Below, one piece after another: positions 1 through 7,289 of a DNA stretch of 64,000 bases (position 1 is the first letter of the stretch; each line of letters opens with the position of its first letter). Made by a program: the position numbers and the translations under genes. The DNA is taken from positions 297,854 through 361,853 of the forward strand of contig NZ_MTBA01000001.1 of NCBI RefSeq assembly GCF_002150805.1, written 5' to 3'. The stretch is from Oceanospirillum sanctuarii. Its GTDB lineage: Bacteria > Pseudomonadota > Gammaproteobacteria > Pseudomonadales > Halomonadaceae. Under the pieces are notes generated by a model, which saw only the letters and a list, made by a program, of their open reading frames with translations, was not told the origin of the DNA and did not search any database.

Positions 1-1
1 T

Positions 2-1453
2 GAAGATATTCTGCAAGGTCAGGACTGGCGTGTTGTGATCACAGGTGTGGGTGGTTCCGGTGTAACCACTATCTCCCGTGTACTGGCAGAAGCCGCTGAA
101 GAGATGAACGGTCTTGAAGGTCTGGACTTTAAGTTCATGGATCAGAAAGGTCTGGCACAGCGTAACGGCCGTGTAACCGGTCACCTGAGCATCTTCAACC
201 GTGAGAAAGCCGCCAGCGCCATTACCCCTCTGGGTACAGCCGATCTGGTACTGTCTCCGGATCTGCTGGACGGTAGTGCCGCGCTGAACTTCCTGGCACC
301 ACACGGACAGGCACTGCTGGATGAAGAGTTCCAGATCCCGCTGTCTATCCTGCTGGATTACGCAGAAGAGCGTGACGTACTGAAAGCCGAGCAGCTGCGC
401 GACGTGATCGACAACAAGCTGAAAGATCGTGCCTTCTTCAGCCCGATGAAAGCGGTATCTCACCGTCAGCTGGGTAAGAGCGTTTACGCTTCCGCCGTTC
501 TGCTGGGTGTGGCTTATCAGAAAGGTATGCTGCCGTTTACCGAAGAGAACATGCGTGATGCCTTCCGCCGTGGTGTACCGAAAGCGGAATTCGACAACAA
601 CTGGAAAGCCTTCGAACTGGGTCGCCGCGTTGTTGTGATGGGCGTTGAAGCCTTCCGTAACGAGTTCCTGCCGCACAGTGGCGAAGCTCAGGACGGCAAG
701 ATGGTTATCGCCTTCCGTAAGAGTGTTGCCGACAGCGCCGGTCTGTTCGAGAACAAAGATCAGCTGATCAAACTGTACGACGACAGCCTGAACGCTCTGC
801 ACGAGATCTTCCCGGCGATTGAGCGTGATCATCTGGCGAACTACGTACACGATGTAGTGGTGTATGACCGTGATGCGTCTATGGACAGCTTCCTGGCGGA
901 TGCCCGCAAGATCAGCGAGCTGTATCCGGATGCCGCTCTGCAGCGTATCGCACTGCGTACACTGACCAAGACTTACTGGATCAAAGATGAAGTCTTTACC
1001 GCACACCTGATGGTGTCACCGGTGAAACTGGCGCGTGACGAAGCCGCTTACAAGCATCTGGGTACAGACTTTAAGATCAAACACCTGAACCGTCCGGAGT
1101 TCGACCTGTTCGATCGCCGGTTCGCCTTCGAATTCTCGCCGAAAGAGTGGATGCTGAAAGCCTTCCGCCATCAGCGTTGGTTGCGTAAGGCACAGGCCAA
1201 GGTACATGCCCGCGAGCATGAAATTGCACACCGTATCCGTCGTGAACTGTTAGAGGTCGTACCAACGATCACTGACGACCAGCGCAAAGCACTGGTACGA
1301 CTGGATAACATCAAAGGATATCGCCAGGTGCGGTATGAGAAGGCAGAGAAGGTGTTCTCAGATCTGTCTTCGTCCAGCAAAGGTCAGGGCGGCAAGAAAG
1401 CCCCGGCCAATGATGGACAACAGATTCCAGCCGTGCAGATCCACCAGCCATAA
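2..1453 (+). CDS. Indolepyruvate ferredoxin oxidoreductase, C-terminal part (partial)
   Basis: The gene is open at the left edge; the reading frame runs from base 2 without a start, so only the last 483 residues are present. It opens with a glycine-rich segment (VVITGVGGSGVTTISRVLAEA) typical of the gamma-type domain of 2-oxoacid:ferredoxin oxidoreductases. The remaining roughly 250 residues match what I recall of the C-terminal DUF6537 region of the long, single-chain indolepyruvate ferredoxin oxidoreductases of aerobic proteobacteria (about 1150 residues). These enzymes oxidise indolepyruvate and other aryl-pyruvates from aromatic amino acid breakdown to acyl-CoA. The thiamine diphosphate and FeS regions lie outside the window. 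Family assignment is good; substrate is inferred. Confidence 0.85.
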   Translation, partial: EDILQGQDWRVVITGVGGSGVTTISRVLAEAAEEMNGLEGLDFKFMDQKGLAQRNGRVTGHLSIFNREKAASAITPLGTADLVLSPDLLDGSAALNFLAPHGQALLDEEFQIPLSILLDYAEERDVLKAEQLRDVIDNKLKDRAFFSPMKAVSHRQLGKSVYASAVLLGVAYQKGMLPFTEENMRDAFRRGVPKAEFDNNWKAFELGRRVVVMGVEAFRNEFLPHSGEAQDGKMVIAFRKSVADSAGLFENKDQLIKLYDDSLNALHEIFPAIERDHLANYVHDVVVYDRDASMDSFLADARKISELYPDAALQRIALRTLTKTYWIKDEVFTAHLMVSPVKLARDEAAYKHLGTDFKIKHLNRPEFDLFDRRFAFEFSPKEWMLKAFRHQRWLRKAQAKVHAREHEIAHRIRRELLEVVPTITDDQRKALVRLDNIKGYRQVRYEKAEKVFSDLSSSSKGQGGKKAPANDGQQIPAVQIHQP

Positions 1454-1640
1454 GCTGGCGGGTCTAACCGGTGGCTTTACATCTCCCTCCTTGGTAAAGC
1501 CACCGGGTGGAATCTGCTTTCCCTGACTAGCCGAAAGGGAAGGAATCGTTTGTTGTTAGGAATGGCAGTCCTGTTCTGCCGGATACGGGGTTTAGCACAC
1601 ACCGTATCAATTCAGCTCTCTTGCTGAACTCTGCATTTTC

Positions 1641-1667
1641 ACCCCGCCACATGGCGGGGTTTTTTTA
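1641..1667 (+). terminator. Rho-independent terminator
   Basis: ACCCCGCC and GGCGGGGT form an 8 bp GC-rich stem with a 4-base loop, followed by seven T residues. It ends the transcript of the oxidoreductase gene and any RNA derived from its 3' region. Confidence 0.9.
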
Positions 1668-1765
1668 TGTCTGTTGGTTGAGATTTGTCAGAATTATCAG
1701 CCATTTGGATGGTGTGATCATTTGGGTGCGTCTGTTAGACTCGGTTGAATTAGTAATATACGGAT

Positions 1766-1792
1766 AAAAGACAGCTTACAGGGCTGTCTTTT
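1766..1792. terminator. Bidirectional terminator-like hairpin
   Basis: AAAAGACAGC (1766-1775) pairs perfectly with GCTGTCTTTT (1783-1792) around a 7-base loop, with A and T runs on either side. It can end transcription in both directions. Confidence 0.6.
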
Positions 1793-1875
1793 AAATGGAA
1801 TAAACGCAGGCGCGTTGCAGGGAAGTGGTCTTATCTGAGATGGAACTTTACCTTTCTCAAAAATCTTTCCTCAAT

Positions 1876-1903
1876 TTTTGACGGTATATAGAAAGCGTCA
1901 AAA
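1876..1903. promoter_or_regulatory. Inverted repeat upstream of the DUF6602 gene
   Basis: TTTTGACG (1876-1883) and CGTCAAAA (1896-1903) are perfect 8 bp inverted arms with a 12 bp spacer, 44 bases before the TTG start at 1947. The left arm contains a TTGACG that could serve as a -35 element. It may be an operator; no regulator can be named. Confidence 0.4.
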
Positions 1904-1946
1904 CGCGCATGCCTATGATTAAAATGTTAAGTTTTAGGAGTGTTTT

Positions 1947-2738
1947 TTGGCTAAAGGATTTTATCGACGACTTCACAACTACTTTTTGGATGTAGGAAAA
2001 GTACTACGTGATGAAGCTGACGTTGCTAGTATTTTTCCGAATACAACCGATAGAGGAATGTCTCGAGAAAACATTTATGCAAAGGTGCTCCGAGACCACT
2101 TGCCACCAATCTGCAACGTCAAATTGGGCGGCTTCGTTTTCGGTCTGGATGGTTCTGAGTCCAAGCAAATTGACGTGATTGTCTCGAATGATAAGTCCAT
2201 CCAATTCAACCATCTATTAACAGCTGATGGAGGTAAGTCATTCAGTTGTATAGAAGGGTGTATTGGTGTTGTCTCCATTAAGTCAACTCTTGATAAAAAG
2301 GAGCTTATTGACTCGTTAGATAATTTGGCATCCCTCCCAGAAAAAGAGCCTCTTGGCGCAAAAAGTTTAATTGGAGGGGAAATTCGCCATTACGATGATT
2401 GGCCCTATAAGATAATATTCGCCTCAAGTGGACTTAAACCAGAAACGCTACTTAATCATCTAAACGACTATTACACTAAAAACCCAGATATCCCACTTAG
2501 GAAGCGGCCGAATGTTATTCATGTTGCTGGAAGCTTCAATATCATTAGGGTGATAAGTGAAAATACCACCTTAAGAAATGGTGAGCGAATGACACTTGGC
2601 TCATTCCATTTGCAAACTGTATCTCCAGATGTTTTTGGACTTGGTCAAGTCATTGCTGATATGCAAGCAATGGCAATGGCGAGTAATTTTATAGCATATG
2701 AATACTCTAAAGTTATCAATAACCTTCCAGAAACGTAA
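1947..2738 (+). CDS. DUF6602 domain protein, possibly a degenerate PD-(D/E)XK fold
   Basis: A 263-residue protein of unknown role. The TTG start at 1947 is chosen because AGGAG lies at 1936-1940, six bases upstream. The N-terminal half has the pattern I associate with DUF6602: RGMSRENIYAKVLRDHLP, then GFVFGLDGSESKQIDVIVS and a later VVSIKSTLDK. This D...(x33)...xIK layout resembles a nuclease-like PD-(D/E)XK core, but the position usually holding the catalytic Glu is Ser110, so it may be inactive or not a nuclease at all. The gene is clearly AT-richer than its neighbours, and its stop codon lies in an attC-like structure at 2733-2780. It looks acquired. Function unknown; a defence or toxin-related role is only a guess from the company of two toxin-antitoxin modules. 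Confidence 0.75.
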   Translation: MAKGFYRRLHNYFLDVGKVLRDEADVASIFPNTTDRGMSRENIYAKVLRDHLPPICNVKLGGFVFGLDGSESKQIDVIVSNDKSIQFNHLLTADGGKSFSCIEGCIGVVSIKSTLDKKELIDSLDNLASLPEKEPLGAKSLIGGEIRHYDDWPYKIIFASSGLKPETLLNHLNDYYTKNPDIPLRKRPNVIHVAGSFNIIRVISENTTLRNGERMTLGSFHLQTVSPDVFGLGQVIADMQAMAMASNFIAYEYSKVINNLPET

Positions 2739-2780
2739 CAAAGCATTGCAGCAGACAAGCCGCTGAATGCGGCGTTAAGC
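2733..2780 (+). other. attC-like recombination site
   Basis: The sequence folds like an integron attC site. The outer arms are TAAC (2736-2739) and GTTA (2774-2777). Inside them AAA faces GGC as an unpaired spacer. GCATT and CAGC (2743-2747, 2749-2752) then pair with GCTG and AATGC (2762-2770), leaving G2748 as a single extrahelical base. The right core GTTAAGC fits the GTTRRRY rule; the left core ACGTAAC has one mismatch to RYYYAAC. At 48 bases it is slightly shorter than known sites. The DUF6602 stop codon lies in the left core and the parE stop codon in the right core. A GTTAAGT at 1926-1932 could be the other cassette border. No integrase gene is in the window. Confidence 0.45.
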
Positions 2781-3074
2781 ACCTACCATAGAACTAACAT
2801 CCATACTCTTATGAAGAATACGGATAACCCTGATCTGCTGGTTGCCCGTTTGCTGGTAGAAAATCACATGACTTCCCTGCGGGAATTTCCGATATCCCGC
2901 TCGGATCTCATCACAGGTTTTACCAATATCCGGGTTTTCCGCTAACAACCAAAATGAATCATCAAACTGCTTCAGGTAGGCATTCAGTTGCTCTTTACCC
3001 CAGCGGCGCTGGGTAAACAGGGCGATTTCCCGCAAGTCAGTTTTCGCTGCGACCGTCAGCGTGAAGGGTTTCAC
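2775..3074 (-). CDS. parE: ParE/RelE-family toxin
   Basis: A 99-residue protein with the ParE/RelE-superfamily layout: an N-terminal strand (FTLTVAAKTDLREIALF), a helical hairpin with RRWG, the family signature around NPDIGKTCDEIRAGYRKFPQGSHVIFYQ and a final RVIRILHKSMD strand. ParE toxins act on DNA gyrase; the target here is inferred. The start overlaps the end of the antitoxin gene by 4 bases, so the two are translationally coupled, with antitoxin first as usual for parDE. Its stop codon lies inside the attC-like structure. Confidence 0.9.
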   Translation of the reverse strand: MKPFTLTVAAKTDLREIALFTQRRWGKEQLNAYLKQFDDSFWLLAENPDIGKTCDEIRAGYRKFPQGSHVIFYQQTGNQQIRVIRILHKSMDVSSMVGA

Positions 3075-3313
3075 CGAGGCTCTTCGCTATCCAGCTCTTT
3101 GATAAAGCTATCAAGGTCATAATCCGCATCGCCGCTTTGTTCCCCCTGTTGCAGCAGTTGCCTTAGGGTTTCCATCTTGGCTTCCTGATTTTCCAGCAGA
3201 CGCAGGGCAGAGCGGATCACTTCACTGGCCGAACCATACCGGCCACTTTGAACTTGTTCAGAGATAAAACCCTCGAAGTGGTCGCCCAAGGTAATACTGG
3301 TGTTCTTAGCCAT
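3071..3313 (-). CDS. parD: ParD-family antitoxin
   Basis: An 80-residue protein. The N-terminal half is a ribbon-helix-helix DNA-binding domain (SITLGDHFEGFISEQVQSGR, then SASEVIRSALRLLE), and the acidic C-terminal tail (DADYDLDSFIKELD) is the part expected to wrap the toxin. It neutralises the ParE-type toxin downstream and probably represses the operon from repeats just upstream of its ATG. Confidence 0.92.
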   Translation of the reverse strand: MAKNTSITLGDHFEGFISEQVQSGRYGSASEVIRSALRLLENQEAKMETLRQLLQQGEQSGDADYDLDSFIKELDSEEPR

Positions 3314-3329
3314 GTTGTTTGCTCCGAAA

Positions 3330-3354
3330 TACCTACAAGTACCTAATTATGGTA
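3330..3354 (-). promoter_or_regulatory. Candidate ParD operator
   Basis: TACCT occurs at 3330-3334 and again at 3340-3344, exactly one helical turn apart, and TACC at 3340 faces GGTA at 3351-3354. On the coding strand these are repeated AGGTA elements 17-41 bases before the parD start codon. Ribbon-helix-helix antitoxins bind such short repeats; autoregulation is inferred. Confidence 0.45.
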
Positions 3355-3437
3355 TCAGCTTTCTCTGGCAGCAATGCTGTTTTCTTGTCTATGAATCAGA
3401 ATTGATTTGTGTTGCGCAACACGCTACGCTTTGATGC

Positions 3438-3716
3438 ATGATCAAATCATTCAAGCATAAAGGACTTAAACAGTTTTTCGAGACTGGTAAGGCCGCAGGG
3501 ATTCAGGCTAAGCATGCAAAAAAGCTGCGGATGCAGCTGGCGGCTATTGATACCGCCCATGTTATTGATGATATCGATCTTCCGGGCTTTGCACTTCATC
3601 CACTGAAGGGTAATCGCTCGGGAATATGGTCTATCTCTGTCAGTGGGAACTGGCGGGTGACCTTCGAGTTTCGGGATGGCAATGCGTACATCCTTAACTA
3701 TGAGGATTATCATTGA
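3438..3716 (+). CDS. higB: HigB-family toxin
   Basis: A 92-residue RelE-superfamily protein of the HigB type: MIKSFKHKGLKQFFETG at the N-terminus, then HAKKLRMQLAAID, a FALHPLKGNRSGIWSISVSG core and a closing WRVTFEFRDGNAYILNYEDYH. HigB toxins cut mRNA on the ribosome. The gene precedes its antitoxin, the usual order for higBA, and the two share one base. Confidence 0.93.
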   Translation: MIKSFKHKGLKQFFETGKAAGIQAKHAKKLRMQLAAIDTAHVIDDIDLPGFALHPLKGNRSGIWSISVSGNWRVTFEFRDGNAYILNYEDYH

Positions 3717-4009
3717 TGTCTATGCACAATCCACCGCATCCGGGCGAGTTTATCGAGTCCATCTACATGGAACCCCACGGAATCAGCTGCCGCTATCTTG
3801 CGGAGCAGTTGGGTGTTGCTGCTTCCACCCTGAACAGGGTGATCAAGGGGAAGAGCGCGGTTTCTCCTGAAATGGCGCTGAGACTTTCTAAGGTGTTGGG
3901 GCGTACCCCGCAAAGTTGGCTGGCGATGCAGGATAACTACGATATCTGGCAGGCTGAGCAGCGAATCAATCTTTCAGAGCTGCAACCGCTGAAATTCCTG
4001 TCTGCTTAA
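3716..4009 (+). CDS. higA: HigA-family antitoxin
   Basis: A 97-residue protein with an XRE-type helix-turn-helix: HPGEFIESIYMEPHGIS, LAEQLGVAASTLNRVIKGKS and SPEMALRLSKVLGRTPQSWL, ending in the WLAMQDNYDIWQAE segment typical of HigA (the VapI branch). The start at 3716 overlaps the higB stop as TGATG; ATG at 3722 is also possible. It should neutralise HigB and repress the operon. A perfect 16 bp palindrome (4000-4015) spans its stop codon. Confidence 0.93.
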   Translation: MSMHNPPHPGEFIESIYMEPHGISCRYLAEQLGVAASTLNRVIKGKSAVSPEMALRLSKVLGRTPQSWLAMQDNYDIWQAEQRINLSELQPLKFLSA

Positions 4010-4032
4010 GCAGACAAATCCAAGCAAACCCT

Positions 4033-4278
4033 ATGACCGATATAAGACTCTCCAAAGAAGATACCGCCCGTATCGTCGCTAAGATCAAAGACTACTTCGT
4101 TGATGAACTGGATCAGGATATTGGCGGTTTTGAAGCTGAGTTCCTGATCGATTTCTTTGCGAAGGAGATCGGGCCGCACTTCTACAATCAGGGGTTGGCG
4201 GATGCCCAGACCCTGTTTAATGAAAAAGCCGAAGAACTGACCTATCAGATTCATGAGCTGGAAAAGCCGACGAGCTAA
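4033..4278 (+). CDS. DUF2164 family protein
   Basis: An 81-residue protein of the DUF2164 family: ILxRE-like opening (RLSKEDTARIVAKIKDYFVDELD) and the conserved IGGFEAEFLIDFFAKEIGPHFYNQGLAD segment. It is probably a small soluble alpha-helical protein. Function is unknown. It follows higA by 23 bases in the same direction and may be read through from that promoter, though it is not related to the toxin-antitoxin pair. Confidence 0.85.
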   Translation: MTDIRLSKEDTARIVAKIKDYFVDELDQDIGGFEAEFLIDFFAKEIGPHFYNQGLADAQTLFNEKAEELTYQIHELEKPTS

Positions 4279-4377
4279 TGCTGCTCAGCTTGGTTAAAAT
4301 GCAGTTTCACCCTGATCAGGGCACTTAGCAAAATCACCTATCCTGAAGGTTATGGTTAATACGCGAGGCCTTACCCC

Positions 4378-4587
4378 ATGAAGCCCAATCTTAAATCCAC
4401 CATCACTTGTCCGGTTTGCGGGCATGCTGAAACTGAGACGATGCCTGAAGATTTCTGTCAGTACTTTTATGACTGCAAGGGCTGCAAAACAGTGCTGAAA
4501 CCTAAAGCCGGTGACTGCTGTGTTTTCTGTTCCTATGGTGATAATCCCTGCCCGCCAATCCAGTTAGAAAAGCCCTGTTGTTCGTGA
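4378..4587 (+). CDS. GDCCVxC-domain small cysteine-rich protein
   Basis: A 69-residue protein with nine cysteines, beginning with a CPVCG knuckle and containing CQYFYDCKGCK followed by the signature GDCCVFCSYGDNPCPP. Proteins with this GDCCVxC motif are commonly found beside mercury or copper resistance genes and are thought to bind metal. Here it overlaps the next gene, merF, by one base (TGATG), which supports a shared role in metal handling. The precise role is not known. Confidence 0.85.
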   Translation: MKPNLKSTITCPVCGHAETETMPEDFCQYFYDCKGCKTVLKPKAGDCCVFCSYGDNPCPPIQLEKPCCS

Positions 4588-4811
4588 TGAATCAGTTCCG
4601 GCGGATGAATAAGCTGACAAAAACCGGCCTGATTGGCTCTCTTGTCACTGCTCTGTGTTGTTTTACGCCACTGCTGGTATGGCTGTTAGCAGCTCTTGGA
4701 CTGTCGGCGATAGTGGGCTATCTGGATTGGGTTCTGTTCCCGATGCTTGGAATTTTTATCCTGTTAATGCTGATCGGTATTGTGACGCGTAAGCGCACAG
4801 ACAAACGTTAG
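4587..4811 (+). CDS. merF: MerF-type mercury transport membrane protein
   Basis: A small inner-membrane protein of 74 residues (68 if the ATG at 4605, which matches the usual MerF start better, is used). Two hydrophobic helices flank a LDW turn; the first contains the vicinal cysteine pair in TALCCFTPLLVWLLAALGLSA that in MerF takes up Hg(II) for delivery to the cytoplasm. No merR, merA or merT is adjacent, so this is a stand-alone pair with the GDCCVxC gene rather than a mer operon. A cation other than mercury is possible. Confidence 0.85.
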   Translation: MNQFRRMNKLTKTGLIGSLVTALCCFTPLLVWLLAALGLSAIVGYLDWVLFPMLGIFILLMLIGIVTRKRTDKR

Positions 4812-4975
4812 CAGGGGATTGGGGATAACGAAGTCAGGCTGCCATTGAGCAGCCTTTTTTTGTTTTTGGCGTTCTGAAATGGGCGTTGTGTGTAATCTTT
4901 AAAATAACTGGATATAAATACAGTATATCTGTATGGTTCACTTTTGATGCAATTCTCAACACTCAAAGGTGACAC

Positions 4976-5371
4976 ATGATTAAAGGAAGTTGCTGTTGCG
5001 GGGCTGTTCAGTTTGAACTGACGGAAGCACCAACCCTGATGGGAACGTGCCATTGCAGCCGATGCCGTAAAGTTGGGGCGAGTACGCTGGTATTCGTTAA
5101 GTCGGACTCTTTTAAGCTACTGCAGGGGCGGGAGAAGATCAGTACCTTTAAGGCGGTGCCGCCTTATCAGTACGACCGCTGTTTCTGTTCCCTTTGCGGT
5201 ACGGCGCTGGGTGAGGTGTTGTCTGAGCAAGCCTCTTTCCCGTTGGCGGCGAACTGTCTGGATTCTGAGGTCGAGCTGGAAAATGCTTTCCATGAGTTTG
5301 TAGCGGAGAAACCGAAATGGCTGCATATCGGTGACGATGCCAAGCAGTTTGCTGAGCATCCGGTGTCCTAG
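4976..5371 (+). CDS. GFA/CENP-V family zinc protein
   Basis: A 131-residue protein of the GFA family (named after glutathione-dependent formaldehyde-activating enzyme). The zinc-binding cysteines are visible: GSCCCGAVQFEL near the N-terminus, GTCHCSRCRK around residue 24 and RCFCSLCGTALGEV around residue 70. Most members have no proven activity, so an enzyme function should not be assumed. It stands alone, convergent with the serine dehydratase gene. Confidence 0.85.
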   Translation: MIKGSCCCGAVQFELTEAPTLMGTCHCSRCRKVGASTLVFVKSDSFKLLQGREKISTFKAVPPYQYDRCFCSLCGTALGEVLSEQASFPLAANCLDSEVELENAFHEFVAEKPKWLHIGDDAKQFAEHPVS

Positions 5372-5392
5372 GGAATGTCGGCAAGCCAATAA

Positions 5393-5445
5393 AAAAATCC
5401 CCGCTTTGATTAACCTCGATAAAGAGGAACAGAGCGGGGATTTTT
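5393..5445. terminator. Bidirectional terminator
   Basis: AAAAATCCCCGCT (5393-5405) pairs with AGCGGGGATTTTT (5433-5445), with an inner CCTC/GAGG hairpin. It serves the convergent GFA and serine dehydratase genes. Confidence 0.85.
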
Positions 5446-5479
5446 GCTTGTGGCAGTTAAGACTTAAAAATTCTCAGTG

Positions 5480-7096
5480 TTAACAGCTTTTAAAACGGAG
5501 TACTTCAACCGGTGCTTCTGCTCCTGATAACTGAGCTTCAATCCGTTGGGCGGTTGGGGTTTGGGAGAGTCCGCCCAAAGCGGTGCAGCAGAGTTCATGG
5601 GGGATCGCTTTGCCGACTTTTGCCATGGCGATAATCACTTCATCCAGCGGCACCACCTGATCAAAACCCGCCAACGCCATATTAGCGCAGGAAAGGGCGT
5701 TGCTGGCGGCCATGACATTTTTGCCGAGGCAGGGCGCTTCAACCCGATTGGCGACGGGATCGCAGGTCATACCGAAGGAGTTCTGCAGCGCCATAGAGGC
5801 GGCGGTTAAACTCTGTGTCGTATTGCCTTCATGCAGTGTCACCAGGGCTGCGGCCGCCATGCCGGAGCCTGATCCGCACTCCGCCATACAGCCTGCTTCT
5901 TCAGCCGCGAAGGTGGCATCTTTGGATATCAGCACACCGATCAGACCTGCTACAAAGAGGGCTTCACAAACCTTATCTTCACTGCTGCCCAGAACATCGC
6001 CGGTAGCTAGTACAGCACCTGCCATTGCACCGCAGGAACCCGCTGTAGGCGCGGCAACAATGGTGTGCATGGCGCTTTTGGCTTCCATTATGGCGCTTAC
6101 CTGCATCACCACCTCATTCAGCAGGCTGCTGGGCAGAAGCTCATTGGCCTGATGTTTCTTCTGAAATGTCGGGGACTGAGCGTGCAGGATGCGATCAGTA
6201 AACTGGGTGCCGTTAAGTCCGGTGCTGACAGCGTTTTTCATCACGTTAAGCAGCGCCTTCATTTTCAGCATCAGCTGATCATGGCTCAGGCCGCTGCGGG
6301 CGGATTCATATTCCAGTGCGATGAGGTGCAGCGGCTTATCCGGGTTGGCGGATACGTAGCTCAGCATCTCTTCGGCATCCTTGAAGGGTAGTGCCATCTC
6401 AGGATTGTTCAGCACCGGCATCACAGGGTTCAGCACCCGATAATCCTGGGTATGGAACTGACTGCAAACCTGCTGAATCAGGCTGTCGCTGAAGGCTTGC
6501 ACCGATTCAATCAGGACAACGGGTCTGGTGCCCAGGCTTAGTTCTGCCTGTAGGTATTTATGACTGGTTTTTAGCTGGAGATTCAGCCCGCTGACGATCA
6601 CTTCCAGCGCTTCACGGTCGGTAAATTGCGGATAAACCACCAGCACATAGCTATCACCCATCAGCTGTACCGGAGCCTGATCGATACTGATCACTTCGAT
6701 CATGCCGCCACCGGTGGAGAGAGCGGTGAACTCATGGCGAATGTTGTCGTTACTCAGGGTCAGCTTGTAGGTGTTGGGGTGAGTCGCCCCGATGCTGCGG
6801 TACTGGATCTCGGTGCTGATGCCCGCTTTGCGCAAATGGCTTTCGTAGTTCACCAGCTCTTCTTCATCGGCATCCCAACCCAGAAAACCACCGAACAGCC
6901 CCATATCAGAGCCCTGGGATTTATGGGTGGTAACGAGAGAGCCGTTAGGGTCGTATTCGATCAGGGCGTGTTTGATATCGCCCAGCATCAGATCCCTTGC
7001 CAGTCGGCCAATGCGAAGTGCTCCGGCGCAGTGTGAGCTTGAAGGGCCGCGCATAACGGGGCCAAGAACATCATTAAAAATACTGGGTGCATTCAT
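5480..7096 (-). CDS. sdaA: L-serine ammonia-lyase, iron-sulfur dependent, fused beta-alpha chain
   Basis: A 538-residue single-chain L-serine dehydratase that turns L-serine into pyruvate and ammonia. Residues 1-230 form the beta domain (VMRGPSSSHCAGALRIG); about 280-530 form the alpha domain (APTAGSCGAMAG, MAECGSGSGMAAAA). Cys403, Cys445 and Cys456 have the same spacing (42 and 11) as the three cluster ligands of the structurally studied Legionella enzyme, and the protein ends in Cys538, matching the tail-in-mouth fourth ligand seen there. It is longer than the usual 455-460 residues because of extra sequence in the beta-alpha linker. An inverted repeat sits about 35 bases upstream of its ATG. 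Confidence 0.9.
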   Translation of the reverse strand: MNAPSIFNDVLGPVMRGPSSSHCAGALRIGRLARDLMLGDIKHALIEYDPNGSLVTTHKSQGSDMGLFGGFLGWDADEEELVNYESHLRKAGISTEIQYRSIGATHPNTYKLTLSNDNIRHEFTALSTGGGMIEVISIDQAPVQLMGDSYVLVVYPQFTDREALEVIVSGLNLQLKTSHKYLQAELSLGTRPVVLIESVQAFSDSLIQQVCSQFHTQDYRVLNPVMPVLNNPEMALPFKDAEEMLSYVSANPDKPLHLIALEYESARSGLSHDQLMLKMKALLNVMKNAVSTGLNGTQFTDRILHAQSPTFQKKHQANELLPSSLLNEVVMQVSAIMEAKSAMHTIVAAPTAGSCGAMAGAVLATGDVLGSSEDKVCEALFVAGLIGVLISKDATFAAEEAGCMAECGSGSGMAAAALVTLHEGNTTQSLTAASMALQNSFGMTCDPVANRVEAPCLGKNVMAASNALSCANMALAGFDQVVPLDEVIIAMAKVGKAIPHELCCTALGGLSQTPTAQRIEAQLSGAEAPVEVLRFKSC

Positions 7097-7131
7097 CGCT
7101 GAGGTTCCCGCTATTATGGGTAATTGTTATT

Positions 7132-7148
7132 TTGTATATTGGATACAA
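7132..7148 (-). promoter_or_regulatory. Inverted repeat upstream of the serine dehydratase gene
   Basis: TTGTAT, a 5-base spacer and ATACAA form a dyad 36 bases before the start codon at 7096. The sequence resembles operators of GntR/FadR-type regulators of amino and organic acid catabolism; the regulator is unknown and none is adjacent. Confidence 0.45.
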
Positions 7149-7208
7149 TATCGCAATGGGTCGTGCTTGAACAGAGGTGGTTGAAAGATGATTCGGGATT
7201 GGGCATAA

Positions 7209-7246
7209 AAAAGTCCCCGATCACGGAGCTGTGATTGGGGACTTTT
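7209..7246. terminator. Bidirectional terminator
   Basis: AAAAGTCCCCGATCAC and GTGATTGGGGACTTTT form a 16 bp stem with one G-U pair and a 6-base loop. It ends the cytochrome gene transcript before the serine dehydratase gene. Confidence 0.85.
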
Positions 7247-7289
7247 ACTCTGCCTGATTTGGTGGCAGAGGAGAGTGCTGGTGATATGG

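Larger units (their letters stand above)
1454..1946 (+). other. Intergenic region with a series of hairpins
   Basis: No gene is seen in these 493 bases. Five hairpins lie between the stop codon and the terminator at 1641-1667: a perfect 13 bp stem at 1468-1480/1494-1506, a 5 bp stem at 1519-1523/1537-1541, a 7 bp stem at 1582-1588/1602-1608, a 6 bp stem at 1611-1616/1623-1628 and the terminator itself. This could be a structured 3' UTR or a small RNA released from it. A second terminator-like hairpin follows at 1766-1792 and an inverted repeat at 1876-1903. Confidence 0.5.

Noticed and set aside
4000..4015. 16 bp palindrome spanning the higA stop codon
   Set aside because: Considered as a second attC-like border or terminator, but it has no core sites and no T run.
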